From the NCBI GenBank assembly GCA_027575765.1, contig JANBPT010001117.1, positions 1 through 14,146 on the forward strand: 14,146 nt of DNA, in the 5' to 3' direction. Both the position numbers and the translations under genes were made by a program. The stretch is from Tieghemiomyces parasiticus (Eukaryota > Kickxellomycota > Dimargaritomycetes > Dimargaritales > Dimargaritaceae). Under the pieces are notes generated by a model that had not been told where the DNA came from, ran no database searches, and saw nothing but the letters and a program-made list of their open reading frames with translations. Shown in pieces: positions 1-9,300 of the stretch (positions are counted from its first letter, which is position 1; each line of letters opens with the position of its first letter).

Positions 1-936
1 CGGATAGTTGCAAATTTATATGTGGCAGAAAATGATTTTCCCAGTCGCGCGGGTGGACTCCGGCAAATCCCCTAGCATCACACCCAGACCCGGCATAACA
101 GTGCGGAGGGACGGCCTTTTTGCCCGCCTCTTCCTTCAATTCTTACCTGGCTGCTGCCCGAATAGGCCGGGTTTAGCAAGCCGCGCGTGCTCAGAGAATG
201 AGACAGAGGGTGGGATGAGAGGAATGGGCCTTAAGCCCCACCCCCTATGATCGCCGCACGACCAACAAGGAGAAACGACTTGAGGTGGCGGGGCTGGACT
301 GAGCGCAGGCCGCATAACGTATCCAGCCCAGGTTGAAATGGTTGGTGAGCCCTCCCACACCTTGCCCACCATGCAGACAGCCCCGGTGTAGCCAGTTCCA
401 TCTTCTTTGCACTACCAACCCTCGCCTGTCTAGCCCTATGCGTTTTATTTTCTCGACCACCAGCCCCACCCTCGCCTGACAACCACCTCACGGAGTAGAC
501 CGAAATGGCCGCTTTTCAGATTCCAAAGAATGGCACTTTGCGGCCCTCAGGAGTCCCTGCGTAGTACAACCTGAAGATACGCCAACAGATTTAGCGCGGC
601 TAGATCCGATATCGTGGGCCTGTATATAGAGCTCGTATCTGTCTATTTTTAGACCAGGAATATCCAGGGACTTGGTGCGCCACTCCCACCTTCCCCACCA
701 TACCCAGCACTGCTCTGTGGTCCCTTCCAAGCACGGGCGGGGCTAGCCACCCTGGTTTTTTCAATCACCTTGCTAACATCCGATGAGGCTCATCCGCCAA
801 CTCTCCGTGATCTGCATTCCCCCTTTTTCGCCAACTGGGCACCACTGAATCTCAGACTGCGGCTTGGTGTACAATACCCGCGCATTGGGTCCGGATTTGT
901 TTGTGCATTGCCCGCTTGGCCAGCCTCTCTTTCGCC
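1..936. other. Non-coding upstream region of the LYRM2-like gene
   Basis: I see no convincing coding exon on either strand here: the open frames are short and have no recognisable motif. It is presumably promoter and 5' flank for the gene starting at 937. A GC-box-like GGGCGGGGC lies at 735-743, about 190 bp before that ATG. An 11-base sequence, ACCCTCGCCTG, occurs twice (418-428 and 468-478). Neither has a demonstrated role. Confidence 0.5.
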
Positions 937-3288
937 ATGCCGCTGCCCACGCAGGTTCTGCGAAGTAAGCTGCCTGCCGGTCCCAGCCTCCAGGATGTAA
1001 GTGCCCTGTAGCTCAGCCGAGGCGCGCGGCCAGTATCCTGGGATACAATGACACGGGAAACCCACTCTCCGACTTTTGTATCCCCATGCTTGCGAGTCGG
1101 CAGACCAGCGTTTATGGCAGGAATATTTTGACGCAAACCGCACACTTTTCGTCCGCCCAGCCCAGTCTGTAATGAAAGGATCATTTTTCCATGCGGATTA
1201 GTTTTCCCCCTTGACCGCCTGGCTCGGGCGCCTCTGACTTGCCATGGCCATGCTGCTCAGTAGGATTCGTTTATTTTGATTTCATTCGCACTGAAGCCTG
1301 GCATCTGGAGGTGGGGGGGGTCTCCAACGGGGCCTATATCCCACTTAGGAAGGCATGGGTCAAGCCTACTGTCAAACTCCCGAGCCGGAGCCGTTTGGCA
1401 CGGCGATCATAATAAGGCCGGGTTGTCTAGGCCAACCGTGTGATTTGGCACGGGGCCTGTGGCAGCATGGGAGACCCCCAGCATGGCTGATATTGGGCGA
1501 ATGATTTGTGTGCTTGCACCTTCTCCACTAGCACCTGTACCCACGGCAGGATTGCCTCCATCCCCATGTTTCGGCGTTGTCTACTCACTCCCCCCTTTAT
1601 TGTTGTCTCTGCATAGGTTTCTCATTTTTAATCTACTGCGCACGCATGGCCGTCAGTATCGGGTGGATTCTGAAACGTTAACTCCCCTGGGCCCTGTAGC
1701 CTTCCAGGCCGTTGCAAATTGTACTGGCAACCGTCCCCACAGAAATCGTCTGGCCGTTCTCGCACCGTTTCTGATCATGGGGAATAAAAGTTTCCCCTCT
1801 CTCGCTCACTAGCCTATTTTAACGCCATACAGCTCACCAAACCCCTCCACAATTTTTTTACCCCCCCCTCTATTGCTTGACATCCCATCGTTTGCAGTTC
1901 ATTATCCGGCAGGGCGTCCTCGAGCTCTACCGGGGGTTCATCCGAACCATCAACAGTAAGTGTATAACCGAACCCTGCGGAGGCGGAGAAGGGCTCAGAC
2001 AATACCAACCCGCATTTTGCCGGCGATATTGCAATTTCTTGAAACCGAGACGACAATGAAAGTTCGATCAACCGGCTTTGGGTGTTTACCCGATTAGGCT
2101 TGCCATGGCCAACGTTGGCGCGCCTTCTTAACGACCAGCACCCGGACCTGCCTAATCCGGACGCCGCAGTCCGACCTCCATAGCTCACCCGCCCTTAGAC
2201 TTGGCGGCTGTGCGAGAGGGCAGGATGGGTATGAGGCGCCGGCCCGATGGTCCGTTCAGTCCACGTTGACACCTGCATCTACCGCTTTAGGCAAGGTTCG
2301 CCGATGGAGGCGTGCCTGACCCCTGTGCGGGTGATTCCCGGCTTTCCCCTCCCCAGCCAATCTTTATCCAAATCTTGGGTCCGTTCCCCTCCTAATGTGT
2401 ATGTAGATGAGTAGATGCCTAAAAGCGCATCCTGCTGACGACTTTTACCATGTTGGGAAAGTATGGCGTGACAGAGACGGGTATCTGGATTAAATCGAGA
2501 AAACGGAAGTGGGGAGGGAGGCGAATGCGCCCATCTAACCGGTTAGTGAGTGTGCCTGTTGAGCCGGCAGACCCTCCGACGCCAAATTTGGGCCAACGGT
2601 GTTGAATTTATCCCGATTGTCTCGCACGGATCTGAGCGGACGCTCACGGGTCAAGTCGGAAATCGACTGTGCGAAACCTGCGCGTATTCAGCCTTTGGAT
2701 GGTCTTGAATGCCTTTCCCTTTCCTTCCTTGTCGGCATCACGTGGCCGCCCCTATAAGCATTGCTTTACGGTTGAACTCTTGGGTACCGCATGGCTGGTG
2801 CGTATTTTATTCTCGGTGCCACTCTTGGGACGTTGCCAACCAGCTGGACCTCCGCCCGTTCCTCCCCAGCTCTACCTACTGTCGCCCTCACATGGCACAA
2901 CTCTAACCTGACCCAACCGAACCGCTCCCTCAATCCTCGCTACTCACCCGCCGTCCACCCCGCTGCCCGTGTCTGCAGAAATTCCTGACCCCAATGACCG
3001 GCGTGACATGCACGGTTGGGTCCGACAGGAGTTTGAGCACAACCGCCACATCACCAGCCGAGTAAGACAAGCAGGGGCCCCAATACCGACGCATCCCGGC
3101 TCAAGCCCACGGCTTTTAACGGGTCTTGCCCACATATACTTGCCTAATTTGTATACCGCACCACCTCTCCTTCCATTTCATGAATCACACACGCACACAC
3201 ACAGACTGACATCAAATCACTACGCACCCAGGGTCAGGTCCAGCTCCGCAAGCTTCAGACCTCCATCGGCTTGTCCTCTGAACACTAA
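937..3288 (+). CDS. LYRM2: LYRM2-like LYR-motif mitochondrial protein (4 exons, 94 aa)
   Basis: Exons: 937-996, 1898-1955, 2979-3061, 3205-3288. The introns are phase 0, 1 and 0, and all three donors are GTAAG. The joined frame is 94 residues; human LYRM2 is about 88. The LYR tripeptide is L30-Y31-R32, within an arginine-rich stretch reading VLELYRGFIRTI. It is followed by IPDPNDRR (41-48), the aromatic-basic helix WVRQEF (53-58), and the C-terminal QGQVQLRKLQ (76-85), which matches the family's TQG-x-x-QL block. LYR (complex 1 LYR) proteins are small mitochondrial three-helix adaptors that bind acyl-ACP and assist Fe-S or respiratory-complex assembly; LYRM2 has been linked to complex I. The short N-terminus could be an internal import signal. 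The first exon (20 codons) rests on phase and on the LPAGPSLQD stretch, which resembles the family's N-terminus. The two long introns are unusual. Function is known from the family only. Confidence 0.8.
997..1897 (+). other. Long intron 1 of the LYRM2-like gene (901 nt)
   Basis: It starts with GTAAGTG at 997 and ends in a long pyrimidine stretch and TTTGCAG at 1891-1897. It is several times longer than the introns of the neighbouring genes. It holds a G8 run (1313-1320), a C8 run (1861-1868) near the acceptor and an internal AATAAA at 1782-1787. I see no protein motif, tRNA or C/D-box snoRNA. The open frames at 1459-1812 (+) and 1814-2188 (-) look spurious. Confidence 0.65.
1956..2978 (+). 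other. Long intron 2 of the LYRM2-like gene (1023 nt)
   Basis: The donor is GTAAGTG at 1956 and the acceptor is GTCTGCAG at 2971-2978. Exons 2 and 3 join in phase (A|AA, Lys40), so no extra exon is needed between them. It holds a perfect 12-base palindrome at 2535-2546. I recognise no coding or structured-RNA signal. Confidence 0.65.
2535..2546. repeat. Perfect 12-bp palindrome CTAACCGGTTAG
   Basis: The 12 bases equal their own reverse complement. The site lies within LYRM2 intron 2. It could be a dimeric-factor site or chance; nothing else supports a role. Confidence 0.5.
3186..3203 (+). repeat. CA-rich microsatellite forming an intron acceptor
   Basis: An imperfect CA run at the 3' end of LYRM2 intron 3. 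The splice acceptor CAG (3202-3204) directly continues the repeat, and exon 4 begins at 3205. Confidence 0.75.
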
Positions 3289-3621
3289 GCCTTGGCGCAC
3301 GGCCCAGTCTCCATTATAACGTTAACCAGATACTCGGCTCTTCTAGAATCACACGTGATAGACCCGATCAACGGCGCGAAGTGTGCCATACGGGTATTTT
3401 ACTGGTACAGAACAGGTGGAATAAAAGCTGATGTACCGACAATTTAAATGTCGTGCGGAATCAGCCGAAATTTGGCTAGTGTCGCGTGCCTTTAAGGCAG
3501 CCGAGTCTTGATCTCTGTTAATGTGGCAGATTAAAACAGCGAAGGAGACGGAGGGGGAGAGAGAGATAGAGGGAATGTAGATGCAGGTTGAGGGGTCATA
3601 TGGTTAGTAAGGTGGTACAGT
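3289..3621. other. Convergent 3' spacer between LYRM2-like and NBP35 genes
   Basis: A 333-bp spacer between two genes that end facing each other. It contains the putative LYRM2 poly(A) signal (3420-3425) and a GA-rich tract at about 3539-3575, which reads as CT-rich on the NBP35 strand. No further gene is seen. Confidence 0.5.
3420..3425 (+). terminator. Putative poly(A) signal AATAAA for the LYRM2-like gene
   Basis: A canonical AATAAA hexamer 132 nt after the stop codon, in the convergent spacer. Distance and orientation fit 3' end formation; no transcript evidence is available. Confidence 0.5.
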
Positions 3622-5490
3622 TTAATGGTTACATGGCACGCAGGCAGATGTGGTGGTCGGCGTTGCATGCATAAAGAGACTCGAGATCCTGCGTGACCCC
3701 TCCCCTAGACAGAAAAAAGTTGCCAATTTTCATCATTGGCAATGGCGAGCGATTGGGTCTGGGGAGGAGGGACGAAACTTACTCTGCACGATATCTTGGA
3801 AGGCAATGGTGGCAGGCGAGTCCGGGTATTCCTCTAGGAAGCTGACACCACTGTCACAGGCTTTGCCTACAGGAGGTTAAGGATTATGGGAGGGATATAG
3901 TTGGACAAAGCGTTAGTTAGCACGAAGGCCCAAAAAACAATAATGTATGAATGGACTGGGGTCGCCATATTTACGAGTCATAAGCTCTACACAGGACTAG
4001 GACTACAGAAATAGGCTGTTTGAGCCTGTCAGTGGAGACATTATCTGTACATCCTGTGATGTACATACACACACACACACTTCTTTCCCGTGCTACCACC
4101 ACGCGCTGGTATGCCTGGCACGTCCATGTCAACTTACCTATCCGGGGATCCAAGGGAATACTACCCAAGAAGGGTACTTGGGTCTCCTCCGCCAGACGGC
4201 GACCGCCGCCAGTGGTAGGGGCGAAGATGAGGGACTCGCCCTAATAAATGGGGGGGAAGCGGAGGGGCAAGTGCCAGTGGCCAAGAAAATAAAACAAAAA
4301 AGTAAAACCTGTCAGCATGCTAGAATTTGTAAGACGTTACAGATATACCAGCCCTATTCTGGCACTTGACAATTCCGAGCCATGTGTGCCAAACTTACCT
4401 TGCACCCGGGGCACACGAAGCCGCTCATATTCTCGACGATGCCAAGGATGGGTACCTTGACCTTGCGACAAAAGTTGATCTCCTTGCGAACGTCCTGGAG
4501 GGCGACCTCCTGGGGGGTGGTCACAATGATGGCGCCGTCAATATTGCTACCTTTCAAATACTCCACAATTGACAAGTGCTCGTCAGTGGTACCGGGCGGG
4601 GTGTCGACCAGGAGGTAGTCCAGCTGGGCCCACTCGACATCCCGGAGGAACTGCTTGATAAGGCCGTTCTTTTTGGGACCCCGCCAAATCACGGCGGCAT
4701 CCTTGTCGGGGAGCATGAACCCGATGGACATGACGGCCAGGTTGTCCTGGACGTAGACCGGTGACCAGCCGGCCATCGTTTGGTGGATTTGTTCGTTCTC
4801 CAGGCCCATGATCTTGGGGATCGAGGGGCCGCACACGTCAATGTCCACCACACCGACCTGACTGACCGGCGTGGCATCAGCAGCGTCGATATTATCGACA
4901 ATGTCATCGGCGTCGGTCGGGTCGTGGGCCAAGGCAAATCCGAGGCTTGCTGTAAAGGTGCTCTTGCCGACGCCGCCCTTGCCTGACAAAATGAGGATCT
5001 TGCGGCGGACCGTGGAAAGCCGTTCCGCAATGCGCGGGAGGTCTAGTAGAAATATATATATATATTAAGGTAGGGAAAGCGGCGAATGTGAGTAGACAGG
5101 TTTTCTAAATCGTAACTGGCGTGGACAGTGGAGTCAGAACCACTCCCTCCTCATAAGTCAATTCTAGCCTCTCGTTCACCGAGGTTCCAATCACTTACCT
5201 GGGTCGGGGCCCTTCGGTCCGGTAGCGCAGATACTCTGGTTCGGGCAGCCGGCGCAGGCGTTAGCCTTACCAGCGTCTTCGCTACCGGTACCCTGTAAAA
5301 AGCGCAGTATGGAGAGGAGGGAAATACTAGCCGAGCGACAGGTTAGCGACTGAAGCACCCTGAGAGCCATGGCATGGGACTGCTATCCATTGGAATACAC
5401 ATTTGGCTGGAGGATTCATTGTCGATAACGACTTACCGGGCAGTGTTCAGGTGCGTCCTGCGGGACGTCGGTGGCGGGGGTGGAGGCCAT
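3622..5490 (-). CDS. NBP35: Cytosolic Fe-S cluster assembly scaffold NBP35/NUBP1 (6 exons, about 353 aa)
   Basis: Exons in transcript order: 5437-5490, 5199-5292, 4399-5042, 4138-4240, 3783-3866 and tentatively 3622-3704. All donors are GTAAGT-like and phases agree. The product is the P-loop ATPase that, with Cfd1, assembles [4Fe-4S] clusters for cytosolic and nuclear proteins. Cysteines 17, 31, 34 and 40 form the N-terminal CX13CX2CX5C cluster site. The deviant Walker A GKGGVGKS is at 70-77, followed by [15 protein letters not shown], the VDTPPGT switch and the bridging-cluster CPGC (Cys260, Cys263). [10 protein letters not shown] follows in exon 4. Compared with human NUBP1 there is an acidic insertion of about 17 residues near 88-112, between the Walker A helix and the VDID strand. 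The last exon is uncertain: splicing the 78-nt intron 3705-3782 gives a 27-residue tail, while retaining it gives a stop at 3733-3735. The ATG at 5488-5490 is 16 codons before Cys17, as expected. Confidence 0.93.
4067..4080 (+). repeat. (AC)7 microsatellite in an NBP35 intron
   Basis: Seven AC units within NBP35 intron 4 (3867-4137). On the sense strand it reads GT repeats about 60 nt downstream of the donor. Confidence 0.85.
5052..5065. repeat. (AT)7 microsatellite before an NBP35 acceptor
   Basis: Seven AT units just upstream (on the sense strand) of the TTTCTACTAG acceptor of NBP35 intron 2. The flanks AA and T match those of the (AT)7 at 10165-10178, making the same 17-mer. Confidence 0.85.
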
Positions 5491-6300
5491 AGCAGGTAAA
5501 GGAAATGGACAGGTTGTGTAGGTTGGCGGACGGTTACAATGCGCGAAATGTGGAAAGTGAATGTGCAAATGGGATGGCTTGACGTAATAGGAAAGAGACT
5601 GGGGTACTAAGAAAACTATTGAATATTGGCAAGAGCTACTCTTAACGACCAAGCATATGGAGGTGGGCAGTGCTAGGTTTTTTAATAGAGCATGGGTTAC
5701 CTATGGGGGTCATTTGTCAGCGTCTTGGGGGCCACAGGTAACAAAGACCAGGGCTACGTATTACAAGGGGCCACTTGCTTTAACGGCCAATAGGCGGTCA
5801 GGGATGACTGGGGATGAGTGCGGCCAGCTGGAGAGCTCGCAGGACTTCCGCGCCTTGTCGGTGAAGTTATCTGCGGGACTGCTTCCCCTTGACGAATACG
5901 CCAATTATCGCCACTACAATAGGGCGAATAGCTAACTATACGGCCAATGTGTTTGGGATGCCTTTAACATAGCGTATCCTTTGCAGGCCATCCTGTTACA
6001 AGCAGTCGTCGGCATACTTGGACTGTAGACGTGGTGGCGGTGGCCTGCAGAGAGGAGGCCGTCAAAGCCATTTACAGAAAAGGCAGTGTTAGTGGGGAGG
6101 GATACGCTTTTGCACCTAGGGAGGGTAAGAGAAAGCTTCACTCCCTCCCCCGCCCGCCTGAGGGCTAAAACGATTTGAATTCCACTCACGGCTACTCATT
6201 CGGATCCCGTTGACGATCGCTTTTTTTTGTGCCTCGCAAGTGGGTCACATTCTCTTCGCCTTCCTCTCTATCACTTTTACGACCTCTCATTTCATTCACA
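5491..6300. promoter_or_regulatory. Divergent promoter region of NBP35 and KAT14-like genes with CCAAT boxes
   Basis: An 810-bp spacer between two divergent ATGs. CCAAT pentamers occur on the + strand at 5787-5791, 5901-5905 and 5944-5948. The first and third sit in the shared context CGGCCAAT. A reverse CCAAT (ATTGG, 5625-5629) lies about 135 bp upstream of the NBP35 ATG. CCAAT boxes are classical sites for the NF-Y/HAP complex. The KAT14 side ends in a pyrimidine-rich leader (about 6240-6300) and a good start context, CACAATGG. No clear TATA box is seen. The open frames in this spacer have no recognisable features. Confidence 0.45.
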
Positions 6301-9300
6301 ATGGCCAGCGACTCGTACCGTCACCCGGACGAACTGACGTGGCTGAACGGCCAGCACACGCATAACGCTGAAAAGACCTACTGCTATTGCGGGCAGGACT
6401 ATGACGAGTAAGTAGAGAAGCTCAACGAAGAGCGAAGGCAAGCTTGGCATACTGGGCAGAGGACAGGTGGTCCTTGTCGGCGATAGTGGCCTTGGAGCAG
6501 CTTCCGAAGCCTCTACACGTGCGGGGGAAAATAAACGGCGGCTGTGACCGTCGTTCTCTAGACTTGGTTGATCGACCTCCCAGAGATTATGGTTTAACGT
6601 GCCTAGTGCCTTAGACGCACGCGGCTGGTACCCCGCCATATCGATTGCTAACACGGGTCATCTTTCTAAACATATATAATCCCCGTCTCTAGAAACGAAG
6701 CGATGCTCCGCTGTTCCAGCTGTCAACAGCTCTTCCATTCAAGTAAGGCACCTGGCTCATGAGCTGAACCAGCCCACCTCCGGTGCTATAATGTACACTA
6801 TCCTTTTGCCGTCGATTCTAACTCTCTCTCTCCCTCCTCTCCTCCCACCTTCCCAATCTCAACCCGACGGAATAGAATGTACCAAATCGAGGACCGGCGC
6901 CGCTCTCCACGGGGACATTTTTTACGAGTTCAAGTGTACCCATTGCACAGGGAGCACCGAGGTATACACGCGGGAAACCATGAGCTGGTAAGTGACCTGA
7001 TCAAGCCGCTTAGCGATTGGCTGGAAGATGGTCATTACCCAGACTAGTGGCTTCGCCATAGCTAACTAGGAACACCGTTATTTCACCGGTTCTGCTACGA
7101 AAATAGGGCCACCATTGTGCATCTGATCCTCTACCACATGACGGTCGCGGAGAAGCGGTCCTTTTTTAAGTTCCGATCGGAGATCTGCACTTTCATTGAC
7201 GAGCACTGGAAGAACCTCCAACCCGGCAAAACCAGTAAGTTATCTGGGCCACTTATAAGCCCCTGCGCCATATTGCGCTCGAAGCGGGCCTCTGACTTGG
7301 CCACCCAGTAGTGGCTAACCTAACGAGAGGCTTTTTTTTCCTCCTCACCTTGACCTCTGTATTACCCTCTCCAGGATCAGCCACGTGGCGCAATACGGTA
7401 TCAGCTGTGCTCTCCACTCACCCGACCAGTTTCACATCGGGGGTCGAAGAACTCGGCCAGCCAGGTAAGTCGCCCCTAATTAGCAGGACTTATCCCGAGG
7501 AGAAGAAGGGCGGCATCGGTCTGGTAAGTGCAGCACTCACCTCTAAACTAGCGCCGCTATTGTACCACGCTTGACCCACGACATTTAACAGGCTACTGGT
7601 CCCTCCGCGACGGATCGCCGCCCACAAAATTGCCTATGAAAAGTAAGTCTGTCTTAAGGGCGTACGCTAATGTACCCGGTTAGCTCCACTGTCCCTGGTG
7701 CTTACCCCGACTCACTAACCTCGTTTCTACATCATACCCGTCTATGATTCGCAGAGGGCAAGGCCAAAGGCCCACCCGCGAAGCCCACCAAGCCCGCCAA
7801 AGTCCGGCCGGAGACCTCGCTGACCCGCTCCTCATCTGTGCGCAGTGATACGAAAGGCGAGGTAGGTACCAAGCTTCTTCACTCTGGTACCTGTATAGTA
7901 TCGCTGCTTCCAACCCACTCTGTGCAGTAGCCACCTATACCCGCTACTTCTTTTAACGCCATTTCAATTTTGACACGCTCCGTTTACCAGGTTAGGGACC
8001 TGTCGAGTTCGTTGGCATCTTACGAAGCAGCCCTGGCCCGCTCACGGACGGGAGAGTCCATCAGCGACCGCCTGGCCAGCATCAAGATGGAGCCAACCAG
8101 CGGCCCTTCAACCATCGCCTCAACACTCTCGCCGCTGTCGTCAATCAATTTCACCACCTCCGACGAGGAGGCCGAGTCGGGCAGTGGCTCCGATTCAGGA
8201 TCAGCCTCCGGTTCGGAATCGGAACCCGAGGATGGACCAGCTGTGGGAGCCACCTCCCCTTTGTCCAAACGGAAGCGCCGGACGTCAGTCGCGTCCTCCG
8301 TAGCGTCCGGTGACGGTGATCCTACCGCTGCCGCTGCCAAACGGCTCCGCTCGGACGCCGACCTGTCGGAGACGTCCCTGACGAAAGTCCGGCCCATGAC
8401 TCCGACCGAGGAGGCTGCCCTGCTGCATGACCTGGTCTTGGAAGGGGCTGGCCTTACTGTCGCTGCCGCTCGCTTGCGCCGTAAACTCCACATACGGCAC
8501 CTCAAAAGGGCCAGCGGCCACCTCCCTTTGTTCGACCTGGACCGTCAGGTGCAGGTCGAACTGTGCCGCGCTCACCCGACCCCGGTGCCTTCCGGTGTCC
8601 GAACCCCACTCTCTCCTCCACCGGAGCTGGCTGGCTACGCAGATACGTCCGCGACTAGTTATAATGACGATGGTGAGCTGGCGCGGCAGGAAGATACCAA
8701 GTCAGCTCGACCCACCGCTCGGGTCACTAAGGTACCCTACGCCCGATCGTTTGCCGCCAGGCTGCACGGCACTGCCCTCCGGGCTAGTCTCCTCGGGACC
8801 CTCGAATCCTGGGCGAGTCCGTACCAAGGCCGTACCCTTAAACCGTTCATCCGTCGCGACTACTCTACCAAGCCGTCTCGGATGCGTCTCCTGGAAGCTA
8901 TTCGCCGCCGCGGGCTCGCGTAAGTAATACTTGGCACCCTTGGAAGGGAAGGCTGGCGGAATGATTGCAACTCCGCCTTGCGTCGCACCCATTACACTAA
9001 GCACGACGTCATGACTGTCACATCTGTATTGATCAATCACTCTCCAATATCTTCTCCGAACAACCCTCAATCCCCTCCCTCTCGGCTATTCGTAGCGGCT
9101 TGGAGGCGAAGGTGGTCCTCCCGACCTACCCTATTGACTATAGTTATGTACAACCGTGCCACTTGGTACAGGTCAACGCTCTGCTTTCACAAGCCTTCTG
9201 GCCGGGCATCGACAGTAAGTGCCACCCTACGAGGCCATGGCTATGCCGTTATACTTTGGCTAATATATCCCCGGGGCGTTAGTGAAACGAATTAATTTGG

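Noticed and set aside
1459..1812. 117-residue open frame on the plus strand
   Set aside because: It lies within LYRM2 intron 1, is of low complexity and has no family resemblance or splice-linked neighbours.
1814..2188. 124-residue open frame on the minus strand
   Set aside because: It lies antisense to LYRM2 exon 2 and its introns, has no recognisable motif, and the opposite strand carries a clear family match.
4583..5030. Alternative-frame open frames over NBP35 exon 3 on both strands
   Set aside because: They are shadows of the strongly conserved NBP35 frame.
5657..5935. 92-residue open frame in the divergent promoter
   Set aside because: No motif, and its position between two divergent starts with CCAAT boxes favours promoter DNA.
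8020..8505. 161-residue open frame antisense to KAT14 exon 8
   Set aside because: It is a frame shadow of GC-rich, serine-rich coding sequence, and the sense strand fits the KAT14 model.
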